Of a stretch of DNA of 23,280 nucleotides, positions 1 through 7,880 are shown piece after piece (the stretch's first letter is position 1; every line of letters begins with the position of its first letter). Source of the DNA: Rhodocyclaceae bacterium UBA1310 (lineage in GTDB: Bacteria > Pseudomonadota > Gammaproteobacteria > Burkholderiales > Rhodocyclaceae); the NCBI GenBank assembly GCA_002307175.1, contig DBTS01000109.1:1-23280 (forward strand), written 5' to 3'. A model generated the notes under the pieces. That model was not told the DNA's origin. It searched no databases and saw only the letters and a list, made by a program, of their open reading frames with translations. The position numbers and the translations under genes were made by a program.

Positions 1-28
1 GAGGCCCAATCACGCCTTCGCAGTAGGA

Positions 29-562
29 TCATGAACAGTTTCTGAAACGATCCTGCAACGCCGTGAAACGCTCGACCTGGCTGGTAATAAGATCACGGTT
101 TTCTTCCCGCCCGACAAAAATCTTGAACATGGCCTCACCGCGACGATTGAAGAAACTCACCGAACAGCTGTCGCTGCCCATGAAGGCGCGGCGCACAAAG
201 GCCATTGCAGCGCATTGATCAAGGCGGAAGTGGCCCCCAATCGGACTGCCATGATCGAGATTGTAGAACCCCCGGGCAGTCTTCCCTGCGGGGAGTTTCC
301 CCTTGCACTCCAGAATGATGTCCTGGGTATGCACAAGAACGGTCACGATGCCCCAGTCCGCAATATCCGCCATGACTGCCTCGGCAAATTCGCCGGGGGC
401 AAAAACCCGGTTTGTCTCCGGTAGGCATTCAACTACCGTTTGCAGGCTGACACCATGCTCAGCGGCAAACATTTCGAGAACCACGGAGGGCTTTTCTGCC
501 AGTTGCGCGCGCAAGGCAGCGAGTTTTGTAGAATCAGTTTCAGGAATGCAAATGTTGTTCAT
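29..562 (-). CDS. hutX: Haem utilisation cytosolic carrier protein HutX
   Basis: The 177-aa product resembles the HutX/ChuX/HugX family, small cytosolic haem-binding proteins that pass haem to or from the haem-degrading enzyme. The family-like core runs from FAPGEFAEAVMADIADWG to the C-terminal FFNRRGEAMFKIFVGRE stretch, and the length is normal for the family. The reading frame is open further upstream, but that extension lies inside hutW and is Pro/Arg-rich. I therefore place the start at the ATG at 560-562 (MNNICIPE). This start overlaps the 3' end of hutW by 23 bases, which suggests translational coupling in a hutWX operon. Transcription probably starts from the Fur-controlled region near 2000. 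The usual third partner hutZ is not visible before the window edge. The family assignment is recognition from memory; the role is inferred from family and context. Confidence 0.88.
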   Translation of the reverse strand: MNNICIPETDSTKLAALRAQLAEKPSVVLEMFAAEHGVSLQTVVECLPETNRVFAPGEFAEAVMADIADWGIVTVLVHTQDIILECKGKLPAGKTARGFYNLDHGSPIGGHFRLDQCAAMAFVRRAFMGSDSCSVSFFNRRGEAMFKIFVGREENRDLITSQVERFTALQDRFRNCS

Positions 563-1988
563 GTGGTTGTTCCGGTTTGGAAGAAGAAGAGGAAGACATG
601 GCATGTGCGGGCCGCATCGGAATACCGGCGGGATGCCCACCATGCGAAGGCCGTGAAGCATGGGCAGCCTGTGGACCGTCCAGATAAAGGGAGATTTGCG
701 CAAACAGGGTGGCGGCAATATTGTTGTGCCAATACCGGCCGCATGCAGTGAGCGTCAGGCTATCGGCGTCCAGCACCATCAGCCCCAGCTGCGCCCAGTG
801 CTGCAACAAGGGGGCAAGAGCCAAGACGAACCCTGGCCCCACGAGTGTCTCCAGCACCGCAAATACCAGACACCCCTCCTCCATGCCCTGCATCACGGCA
901 TTGCAGGCACGCTGATGGGGGGCCGGTGCCAGCAAGCCGGATATTGGTTTGCCCGCAGCAGCCACACGCGCCTGAAATGAATCGACAGCAGCATCGAGCA
1001 TGAAGCGATGCCCGGCAAGCATCCCTCCTGCCCCGGCACCAAAAGCCAGACAGTCAGCCCCCGCCTTGGTGGCGTTGTTGTAACGGTTGCGCTCTCGCCC
1101 GCTACGCCCCCAATGGGCCTGACTGAGGCGACGCCAACCCGCAGCCTCAAGGATCTCACCGCCTTCGCGATAACGCGTCTGAGCCTCGGCATCGGTAGCT
1201 GCCGGGGGAAGTGCGCCCTTTTCGATGGAAAGTGCCAACGGACTGCCCGGCTGTAGCGACAGGCAGTACAGATCAACGCCATCCAGACCGATCTCGTTGC
1301 ACAGCGCCACATCGTTGCGCCAGATCTCATCAGTCTGGCCCGGTAGCCCATAAATCAGATCACACACGACGGCAGCATCCTGCCGCGCCACCAGGCCAGA
1401 GAGAAAGCTGACGGCCTCTTCGCGACTGGCCTTACGCCCCATGCGCTGACGCAGACGCGTATCAAAAGACTGTATGCCAATGGAAAACCGGTTGGCCCCC
1501 GCCTCGACGCAGGCGGCCACCTTTTCGGCATCAAAACCGGCAACCCGCCCCTCTACCGTGATTTCGCAATCATCAGACAGGGGAAGATTGGCGCGCAACG
1601 CGCCAAGAAGGCGCTGCAGATCCCTGGCGGACAAGGCACTCGGCGTGCCCCCACCAAGAAACACCGCCTCCACCGGGCGGGCAGCCATGCCTTCGCGGGC
1701 CGCATCCTGCTCAATCTCGGCAATCAGTGCATCAACGTAGTGGCTCATCGCTGCCTCGTTGGACTTGTTGCGATAGAAACCGCAGAACAGGCAGTGATTG
1801 GAACAAAAGGGAATGTGCAGATACGCCAGACGCGGCGCCGAGGTGCGAGCCAGAAGCGCAGGATACACGCGCTCTGGCTCTGGAATGGGAGTAACCCCCA
1901 GATGCATCCATGGATGCAGCACACGGCGAGCAAAAGGCTGTGCGCCCTGCGGAGAAAGCAGGTCATCAAACGATAGTGGGTGCGGCAT
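540..1988 (-). CDS. hutW: Anaerobic haem-degrading radical SAM methyltransferase HutW/ChuW
   Basis: The 482-aa product is a radical SAM enzyme of the HemN-like ChuW/HutW branch. Family members open the porphyrin ring without oxygen by radical methylation and so release iron from haem. The 4Fe-4S motif CSNHCLFC puts cysteines at residues 62, 66 and 69, directly after YLHIPF as in HemN relatives. A glycine-rich FLGGGTPSA segment follows for SAM binding. The start at 1988 gives MPHPLSFDDLLSPQGAQPFA, a plausible N-terminus. The last ~46 residues (437-482) are low complexity, with seven histidines and a run of six serines, and look like an added tail. The gene is cotranscribed with hutX, whose start lies within its 3' end, and is divergent from the haem receptor. 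Control by Fur is suggested by palindromes just upstream. Confidence 0.9.
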   Translation of the reverse strand: MPHPLSFDDLLSPQGAQPFARRVLHPWMHLGVTPIPEPERVYPALLARTSAPRLAYLHIPFCSNHCLFCGFYRNKSNEAAMSHYVDALIAEIEQDAAREGMAARPVEAVFLGGGTPSALSARDLQRLLGALRANLPLSDDCEITVEGRVAGFDAEKVAACVEAGANRFSIGIQSFDTRLRQRMGRKASREEAVSFLSGLVARQDAAVVCDLIYGLPGQTDEIWRNDVALCNEIGLDGVDLYCLSLQPGSPLALSIEKGALPPAATDAEAQTRYREGGEILEAAGWRRLSQAHWGRSGRERNRYNNATKAGADCLAFGAGAGGMLAGHRFMLDAAVDSFQARVAAAGKPISGLLAPAPHQRACNAVMQGMEEGCLVFAVLETLVGPGFVLALAPLLQHWAQLGLMVLDADSLTLTACGRYWHNNIAATLFAQISLYLDGPQAAHASRPSHGGHPAGIPMRPAHAMSSSSSSKPEQPHEQHLHS

Positions 1989-2015
1989 AAGTCTACCTGA
2001 CGATAATGATCTTTT

Positions 2016-2030
2016 TGAGAATAGTTCTCA
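2016..2030. promoter_or_regulatory. Fur-box-like operator upstream of hutW
   Basis: TGAGAATAGTTCTCA is a perfect 6+6 inverted repeat around three bases. It fits the 7-1-7 Fur consensus (TGATAATnATTATCA) at most positions. An adjacent GATAATGAT (2002-2010) looks like a further half-site. It sits 28 bases upstream of the hutW start, where bound Fur could block initiation. Assignment to Fur is by consensus comparison and by the haem context. Confidence 0.7.
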
Positions 2031-2128
2031 TTCGTACAAAAGGTCAACTTCGCCACAATGCTTTTTTCCATTCTTTACCTGGCGCCGGCAGTAAATCCTT
2101 AAACTCATTGTCTGTAGCCATATGTATA

Positions 2129-2147
2129 CAAATAATAATTCTATTTG
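2129..2147. promoter_or_regulatory. Possible weak third Fur-like site or AT-rich palindrome
   Basis: CAAATA and TATTTG flank an AATAATAATTC-like core, making an AT-rich inverted repeat between the two stronger Fur-like sites. It matches the Fur consensus at only about 9 of 14 positions, so it may simply be promoter AT-richness. Confidence 0.25.
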
Positions 2148-2206
2148 CATTATCCGTAAGTTGCAGGCATGGCAATGCTACACGATCATCAAGTTACGTA
2201 AATGTA

Positions 2207-2225
2207 AACGAGAATCATTCGCATT
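2207..2225. promoter_or_regulatory. Fur-box-like operator upstream of the haem receptor
   Basis: AACGAGAATCATTCGCATT matches the rotated Fur consensus AATGATAATCATTATCATT at about 15 of 19 positions. It lies about 77 bases upstream of the receptor start codon, in the expected promoter zone. With the site at 2016-2030 it suggests that iron represses both divergent haem operons. Confidence 0.72.
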
Positions 2226-2301
2226 ATGTGCTATGCTTTGGCTCCGTCGCAACCCGATGAGACCTCGTCAACACCCAAGCCGTTTCCACGGAGAAGCTTC
2301 C

Positions 2302-4665
2302 ATGCACTTCAAACAGAACCTGCTGAAATACACACTCCCCGCGCTCGTCGCCAATGCCTGTGCCCTCCAGGCCAGCATCGTGCACGCCGAGGCGCCGGAC
2401 ACGGCAGGCGCCCAACAACCCGCGAGCCAGCCCGAAGCAGCCAGCAAGGTGGATAGCGCAGCCCCAACATCAACCCCCCAAGCTCCGACCAAGCAGCTCA
2501 GGGAGGTTTCAGTCACCGCCTCGCGCGGAAGCCCGGTCGATATCGACCATGCCGCCGCCACGGTTTCCGTCATCACCAGCGATGACATTGATCAGAAGAA
2601 TGCCCGCGACATCAAGGACGCCCTCAAGTACGAACCGGGGGTCACCGTGCGCCGCGAATCCTATCGCCCCTCCGGCATCACCGGCACCTCAGGCCGTGCC
2701 GGCAATGAGGGCATCAACATTCGTGGGCTCGAAGGCAACCAGGTACTGCTGCTCGAAGACGGCATCGCCCTGCCTCAGTCGTATGCCTTTGGATCAGGCT
2801 CGGCGGGGCGCGCAGATTACCTGAACACCGATCTGTATGAACGCATCGAAGTATTGCGTGGCCCGACCTCGGTGCTCTATGGCAGCGACGGCCTCACCGG
2901 TGCAGTGAATTTCGTGACCACCGATCCGGCCGACCTGCTTTCGATTTACAACAAACCAAGCTATTTCTCGCTCAAGAGCAATTACGACTCGACTGACCGC
3001 AGCTTTGGCTCTACAGCCACCACTGCCTTCGGTGGTGAACGCCTGCAGGGCATGCTGGTGGTAAGCGGACGTCATGGCCACGAAACCGACAACATGGGCA
3101 CAAATGGCGACAACGGTGCCAACCGCTCGGAACCTGATCCGCTCGATTACACCAAGCGCAGCGTGCTCGGCAAGCTGGTGTTCAAGGCCACACCGACGGA
3201 TACCTTCAAGCTCACGGCAGGCACGCTGAACAACGTCAACGACAGCGACGGGCTTTCCCAGCTCAATGGCGCCTATACCTGGACGGGCACCGCCAAATAC
3301 ACGGCAACCGGCTACCTGACAACCAACAAAGTCACCAGCGATCACGTCAAGCTCGACTATGAATACCGCGACGATGCCAATCGCTGGCTGCAGCAACTCA
3401 ATGCCGCGCTCTACTTCCGCGAAGCCTCCACGCATCAGACGCTGGAGATCGACGGCACAAGCACGACTGGGGCTACGGCCAGCCGCTCACGCATCAACGA
3501 CTATGACGACACCGTCATCGGGGCAAACGTTGTTGCTAACAGTGCCTTCCAGACCGGCCCGCTGCAGCATCGCCTGTCCTATGGCCTGGACAGCAGCGTA
3601 GCCTACTACCGCACGGCCAGTTCAGCAGGCACGGAATGGGCCACTGGCGACGGCTATCCGGAAACTTTCCCGAAGACCACGCAGACCACGCTGGGTGCCT
3701 TCATGCAGGACGACAGCCGACTCGGCAAGCTCGGCATTATTCCCGGTCTGCGCTTCGATTATTTCCGCATGAGTCCGCATACCGACTCCACCTATGAGAC
3801 TGCCGCCAGCAAATCAACAGAACCGGTATCAAGCTCCAGCGGCCACGCCGTCTCCCCGCGTCTGGCCTTCCTCTACGAAGTTTCTCCGGCACTGATTCCC
3901 TACGCCCAGTATGCACGTGGCTTCCGCGCCCCCTCTGCCTATCAGGTCAACAGTTATTACAATCCGGTAGGTTCGTATGGGCTTTACTACCAGCAGATCG
4001 GCAATCCGGATCTCAAGCCGGAAACCAGCAACTCATTCGAACTTGGTCTGCGTGGCAATCTGGCAATGCCTTATGGTCACATGAAGTACAGCTCCGCCGT
4101 ATTCTCGGGCAAATACAATAACTTCATCGATACCAAGGTCATTGGCGGCTCGCTGACTTCGGCTACCAACCCCTACACCATCCAGTACGTGAATTACGCC
4201 CGCGCCCAGATCCACGGTGCCGAGGCCAAATTCGACTGGCAGCTCAACGAGAGCCTGGAGTTCAAGACGGGCATGGCAATCATCAAGGGCAGCAAGAATG
4301 ATGGCAGCACCCAGACCGGGCTGGATACGGTGCCGCCGCTCTCCGTGGTGGCAGGGCTGCAATACACGGCTACCCGTGGCTGGTTCCTCGGCAGTGATGT
4401 GACTTACGGTGGCCGCAAGAAGACCTCCGACATGTCGAGTACCTCGTACTACGCAACCCCCTCCTTCACCGTGGTGGATCTGCACGCGGGCTATAACATC
4501 ACTCAGCACGTCAAGCTGACCGCCGGCATCAACAACCTCTTCGACCGCAAATACTGGGTCTGGAACGATGTGCGCGGACTTGCCACCAGCGATGGCGACG
4601 CCAAGATCAATGCCTCCACTGCGCCGGGGCGCAATTTCAACGTCGGCATGAAAGTCGATTTCTGA
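2302..4665 (+). CDS. hmuR: TonB-dependent haem/haemoglobin outer-membrane receptor
   Basis: The 787-aa product is a TonB-dependent receptor of the haemoglobin/transferrin/lactoferrin class, which imports haem across the outer membrane using TonB energy. Residues 1-29 look like a signal peptide ending VHA. A TonB-box-like REVSVTA lies near 67-73. The plug follows, with INIRGLEGNQVLLLEDG (138-154) and RIEVLRGPTSVLYGSDGLTG (181-200). The barrel ends in Phe. The receptor FRAP box is at 541-544 and the NPDL box at 568-571. No histidine lies between them, although haem receptors such as Yersinia HemR carry one there; instead there are six tyrosines. The ATG at 2302 follows a GGAG motif and removes a non-signal-like upstream extension. 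It heads the hmuSTUV operon and is probably Fur-regulated. The symbol is by analogy with hmuRSTUV loci. Confidence 0.88.
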   Translation: MHFKQNLLKYTLPALVANACALQASIVHAEAPDTAGAQQPASQPEAASKVDSAAPTSTPQAPTKQLREVSVTASRGSPVDIDHAAATVSVITSDDIDQKNARDIKDALKYEPGVTVRRESYRPSGITGTSGRAGNEGINIRGLEGNQVLLLEDGIALPQSYAFGSGSAGRADYLNTDLYERIEVLRGPTSVLYGSDGLTGAVNFVTTDPADLLSIYNKPSYFSLKSNYDSTDRSFGSTATTAFGGERLQGMLVVSGRHGHETDNMGTNGDNGANRSEPDPLDYTKRSVLGKLVFKATPTDTFKLTAGTLNNVNDSDGLSQLNGAYTWTGTAKYTATGYLTTNKVTSDHVKLDYEYRDDANRWLQQLNAALYFREASTHQTLEIDGTSTTGATASRSRINDYDDTVIGANVVANSAFQTGPLQHRLSYGLDSSVAYYRTASSAGTEWATGDGYPETFPKTTQTTLGAFMQDDSRLGKLGIIPGLRFDYFRMSPHTDSTYETAASKSTEPVSSSSGHAVSPRLAFLYEVSPALIPYAQYARGFRAPSAYQVNSYYNPVGSYGLYYQQIGNPDLKPETSNSFELGLRGNLAMPYGHMKYSSAVFSGKYNNFIDTKVIGGSLTSATNPYTIQYVNYARAQIHGAEAKFDWQLNESLEFKTGMAIIKGSKNDGSTQTGLDTVPPLSVVAGLQYTATRGWFLGSDVTYGGRKKTSDMSSTSYYATPSFTVVDLHAGYNITQHVKLTAGINNLFDRKYWVWNDVRGLATSDGDAKINASTAPGRNFNVGMKVDF

Positions 4666-4760
4666 CAATTTCGTTTCCGACCATTTCAATGGTTTGAATA
4701 ATCAAAAAGCGGCGGCTTTCTTGCGAAGGTCGCCCTTCCTCCAGCAGCGGGAACCATCAC

Positions 4761-5834
4761 ATGACAGACAATCTATCTCCCATTTCGCATGAAAAAAACG
4801 AGAGTACGCTCGGAGCGCGTCCCTCCACGACAGGCGCCATTCAGCCCACCCTCTCTTCACCGCAGATCTATAGTGCGGAAGGGTTTTTCAACCTGATTGG
4901 CGAAAATGTCGTGCGCCTTGATGGCGAGCACATCGCATTGTATGAAGCCATGCCACTGCTCGGCCCCGTCTCCGTGAGCACCGGAAACCACGTGACACAT
5001 ATCACCAAGGCCGGGCAGTTCGCGAAGGTAGGGCGGGAAGGTGACGTTGGCCTGGTGCTGGGCAAGATTGATCTGCGTGTTTTTTATTCGAAATGGGCCT
5101 ACGCCTTCGCTGTGCGCCACACCCAGCAAGGCATGCCGCCAGCCGGCTTCCATTTCTTCGATGCGCATGGCAAAGCCATCACCCAGATCCTGCTGAACGC
5201 CTCAAGCGACCTCCAGGCATTTGAGACCTTGATTGACCGGCACGCTGCGCAAAATGCAGACCAAGCGCCAAAATTTTCCGCTCCACCAGAGCGGTCGTCA
5301 CCGACAGCCAAAAAGGTTGATGCTATCGAGATTGAGGCTTTTCGTGCTGCCTGGGATGCAATGACCGACCCGCACGAATTCTTCGGCCTGCTGCGCCGCT
5401 TTGGCATCTCGCGCATGCAGGCCATGCGGCTGGCACGCGCAGATCAGGCACACGAACTTTCTGCCGATGCCTACCGGGCACTGTTCCAGGATGTCGTCGC
5501 GAGTGGCCTGCCTATCATGGCGTTCATCGGCAACGCCGGGCAGATCCAGATTCACACCGGGCCAATCAGCGAGCTTGAAACCGATGCCCAGACCCTGCTT
5601 GCCCTGTCGCCAGACCTCGCCCTGCACCTCAAGACCGGCCTGATCGCAGAGACCTGGGCGGTTCGCAAGCCCAGCCCGGACGGTACAGTCACCTCCGTCG
5701 AACTGTATGACGCAGCAGGCGAGAACATTGCCATGTTGTTCGGCGCGCGCAAGCCGGGACGCCCCGAACTGGAAGACTGGCGCGCCACGGTGGCACGGCT
5801 TGAAGCTGCCGTGGCGCAGTCCACCAAACCCTGA
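4761..5834 (+). CDS. hmuS: Haemin-degrading/haem-trafficking factor HmuS (HemS/ChuS family)
   Basis: The 357-aa product shows the two tandem HemS/ChuS repeats. The N-terminal half contains GLVLGKIDLRVFYSKWAYAF and the C-terminal half contains LIAETWAVRKPSPDGTVTS and VELYDAAGENIAMLFG. Family members bind haem in the cytosol and either pass it on or degrade it. His205 in WDAMTDPHEFFGLLRR is the probable proximal haem ligand, by correspondence with the equivalent motif in HemS and PhuS. The family is usually about 340-350 aa, so the length is normal; the first ~30 residues are Ser/Thr-rich and probably disordered. It lies 95 bases after the receptor and 14 bases before hmuT, so it is in the same operon. 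Whether this protein degrades haem or only shuttles it cannot be read from the sequence. Confidence 0.92.
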   Translation: MTDNLSPISHEKNESTLGARPSTTGAIQPTLSSPQIYSAEGFFNLIGENVVRLDGEHIALYEAMPLLGPVSVSTGNHVTHITKAGQFAKVGREGDVGLVLGKIDLRVFYSKWAYAFAVRHTQQGMPPAGFHFFDAHGKAITQILLNASSDLQAFETLIDRHAAQNADQAPKFSAPPERSSPTAKKVDAIEIEAFRAAWDAMTDPHEFFGLLRRFGISRMQAMRLARADQAHELSADAYRALFQDVVASGLPIMAFIGNAGQIQIHTGPISELETDAQTLLALSPDLALHLKTGLIAETWAVRKPSPDGTVTSVELYDAAGENIAMLFGARKPGRPELEDWRATVARLEAAVAQSTKP

Positions 5835-5848
5835 GGAGATTTTGGTTC

Positions 5849-6760
5849 ATGAGTCAGGCTTTCAACCCAACCCGTCGTGCCGCCCTGCTCCAGAGCTGCG
5901 GAATTCTGTTGCTGGGAATTGGCGGCGTACGGATTGCCAATGCTGCATCACGTCCGGCCAAGGATGCTGTTCAGCGCGTTGTGGTGGTCGGCGGCGCGCT
6001 CGCCGAGATCGTCTATGCACTGGGCAAGGAGACGACACTGGTAGGCGCCGATACCACCTGCACTTTTCCGGAGGCAGCCAACAGGCTCCCCAAGGTCGGC
6101 TACCAGCGGGCGCTGTCGGCAGAAGGGCTGCTCTCCCTGAGGCCTGAGCTGATCCTCACCTCCGCAGAAGCGGGCCCACCGGGCGTACTCCAGCGCGTGG
6201 CCGACAGTGGCGTGAAAGTGGTGCGTTTCGAAGAGCAGCACAGCATGGAATCCGTTCGCGAAAAGATCCGCGGCGTTGCTGCCGCACTTCAGGCCCAGGT
6301 CGCCGGGCAGGCGCTGCTAAGGCACTTTGATGCCGACTGGCAACAACTCCAGGCCGAAGCGGCAAGCCGCCCCCTGCCACCACTGCGTGCGTTATTTCTG
6401 ATGAATCCGCCTGGTACGCAATCCATGGTCGCCGGCCAGCAGACGGCTGCTGATGCCATGCTCCGCTATGCTGGCGTGAGCAATGCCATGCAGGGCTTTA
6501 CCGGCTATCGCGCACTCACTCCGGAAGCGCTGGCGACCGCCCAGCCGGATATCGTGCTCACCACCAGCGATGCCCTGCAACTTGCCGGAAGCAAGGCCAA
6601 GCTGCTCGCTGCGCCGGGGTTTTCGCTGACTCCCGCAGGTCGCAATACACGCGTGGTGGCACTCGATACGCTGTTCCTCCTCGGCTTCGGTCCACGCCTG
6701 CCTGCAGCCGTAACGGCGCTGCGCCAGGGCATCGCCAGCGCGATGGCAAGCGCAGCTTGA
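5849..6760 (+). CDS. hmuT: Periplasmic haemin-binding protein HmuT
   Basis: The 303-aa product is the class III substrate-binding protein of a haemin ABC importer (HmuT/ShuT/PhuT). An N-terminal RR motif (NPTRRAALLQ) precedes a hydrophobic stretch ending RIANA, so this is a signal peptide and perhaps a Tat-type one. The mature part begins with VVVVGGALAEIVYALG. Tyr85 in PKVGYQRALSAEGLLSLRPE matches the tyrosine that ligands haem in ShuT and HmuT. A GAGGAG ribosome site lies just before the ATG, 14 bases after the hmuS stop. It is followed immediately by the permease gene, as in all hmuTUV operons. Haem rather than siderophore specificity is inferred from the neighbours and the YQRALS motif. 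Confidence 0.92.
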   Translation: MSQAFNPTRRAALLQSCGILLLGIGGVRIANAASRPAKDAVQRVVVVGGALAEIVYALGKETTLVGADTTCTFPEAANRLPKVGYQRALSAEGLLSLRPELILTSAEAGPPGVLQRVADSGVKVVRFEEQHSMESVREKIRGVAAALQAQVAGQALLRHFDADWQQLQAEAASRPLPPLRALFLMNPPGTQSMVAGQQTAADAMLRYAGVSNAMQGFTGYRALTPEALATAQPDIVLTTSDALQLAGSKAKLLAAPGFSLTPAGRNTRVVALDTLFLLGFGPRLPAAVTALRQGIASAMASAA

Positions 6761-6765
6761 GACAC

Positions 6766-7863
6766 ATGGAATCCATCATCCATCCCGCCACTGTTCGCAA
6801 ATCCACAGCACGCATACCAGGGGAACTGCGCCGCCTTGGTATCCTGCCCGGTTTCCTGCTGCTGGGCTGCCTGCTTGCGTTGGCCATCATCGCAGCGATA
6901 TGCCTGGGCGCCTACCGGATCTCCCCGGAGGCCGTTTGGCAGACCCTGCTTGGCGGCGATGCCGGGGCCGACCGTTCGGCGCGTGTGCTGATTGAACTGC
7001 GCCTGCCACGCATCGCCCTGGGGCTGCTGGTCGGCGCGGGATTCGGGGCTGCCGGCAGCGCCATGCAGGCACTGTTGCGCAACCCCCTTGCTGACCCAGG
7101 ACTGATTGGCGTGTCCAGCGGCGCAGCCCTGGGTGCGGCCATCATGATCGTGATCGGCGCACCGCTGCTCGCTGCAATCCCTGCAGCGTCGGCAGGATTC
7201 GCCGTGCTGACACCCCTGGCCGCCTTTGCCGGAGCCCTGGCCGTGGCCCTGCTCGTCTATCGGCTGGCGGCGGCGGATGGCCGGGTGGTGTTGCCACTGC
7301 TGCTGCTTGCGGGGGTGGGCGCAAACGCCCTTGCCGGGGCGGTGATCGGCCTGCTCAGCTACGTCGCCTCCGACACCCAGCTACGCTCCCTGACTTTCTG
7401 GAATCTGGGCAGCCTCGCCGACGCCAACTGGCAGACGCTCGGCACCATCACGATCCCGGTCGCCCTGGGGATTGCCATGATCGCCGCACACACCCGCTCG
7501 CTCAACGCACTGCAGCTTGGCGAGACTGAGGCGCGCCATCTGGGCGTACCGGTGCGCCGCGTCAAACACTGCGTGCTGCTTGCCGCCACCCTGAGCGTCG
7601 GCGCGCTGGTCTCCTGCACCGGACAGATCGGCTTCATCGGGCTGGTCGCGCCGCATTGCATCCGCCTGCTTTTCGGCCCGGATCAGCGCATCCTGCTGCC
7701 GGGTTCGATCCTGCTCGGCGCGCTGCTTGTGGTGAGTGCCGACGTCGCCGCCCGCACCCTGGCGGCCCCCACCGAAATCCCGCTCGGCGTACTCACCGCG
7801 CTTCTTGGCGCGCCCTTTTTCATGCTGCTGATCCTGCACAGCCGGCGCCAGTTCGGCATCTGA
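6766..7863 (+). CDS. hmuU: Haemin ABC transporter permease HmuU (FecCD family)
   Basis: The 365-aa product is an inner-membrane permease of the FecCD/BtuC family that takes haem from HmuT into the cytosol. It has the family signatures LRLPRIALGLLVGAGFGAAG and NPLADPGLIGVSSGAALGAA, many hydrophobic helices, and the late GFIGLVAPHCIRLLFGPDQR segment that contacts the ATPase. The ATG at 6766 begins 5 bases after the hmuT stop. A TTG at 6757 overlapping that stop would add three residues and cannot be excluded. Neither start has a strong ribosome site, so translation is probably coupled to hmuT. Its length is normal for the family. Confidence 0.93.
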   Translation: MESIIHPATVRKSTARIPGELRRLGILPGFLLLGCLLALAIIAAICLGAYRISPEAVWQTLLGGDAGADRSARVLIELRLPRIALGLLVGAGFGAAGSAMQALLRNPLADPGLIGVSSGAALGAAIMIVIGAPLLAAIPAASAGFAVLTPLAAFAGALAVALLVYRLAAADGRVVLPLLLLAGVGANALAGAVIGLLSYVASDTQLRSLTFWNLGSLADANWQTLGTITIPVALGIAMIAAHTRSLNALQLGETEARHLGVPVRRVKHCVLLAATLSVGALVSCTGQIGFIGLVAPHCIRLLFGPDQRILLPGSILLGALLVVSADVAARTLAAPTEIPLGVLTALLGAPFFMLLILHSRRQFGI

Positions 7864-7880
7864 CCCACTCTCCACACCGC

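Noticed and set aside
563..718. N-terminal extension of the hutX reading frame
   Set aside because: It lies inside hutW, has Pro/Arg-rich shadow-frame composition, and the ATG at 562 gives the family-like start.
2122..2301. 60-residue upstream extension of the haem receptor
   Set aside because: It would run through the Fur-like operators, and the signal peptide begins at the ATG at 2302, which has a ribosome site.
2794..3435. 213-codon open frame opposite the receptor
   Set aside because: It is an antisense shadow of a well-supported barrel gene, with no domain recognised and no ribosome site.
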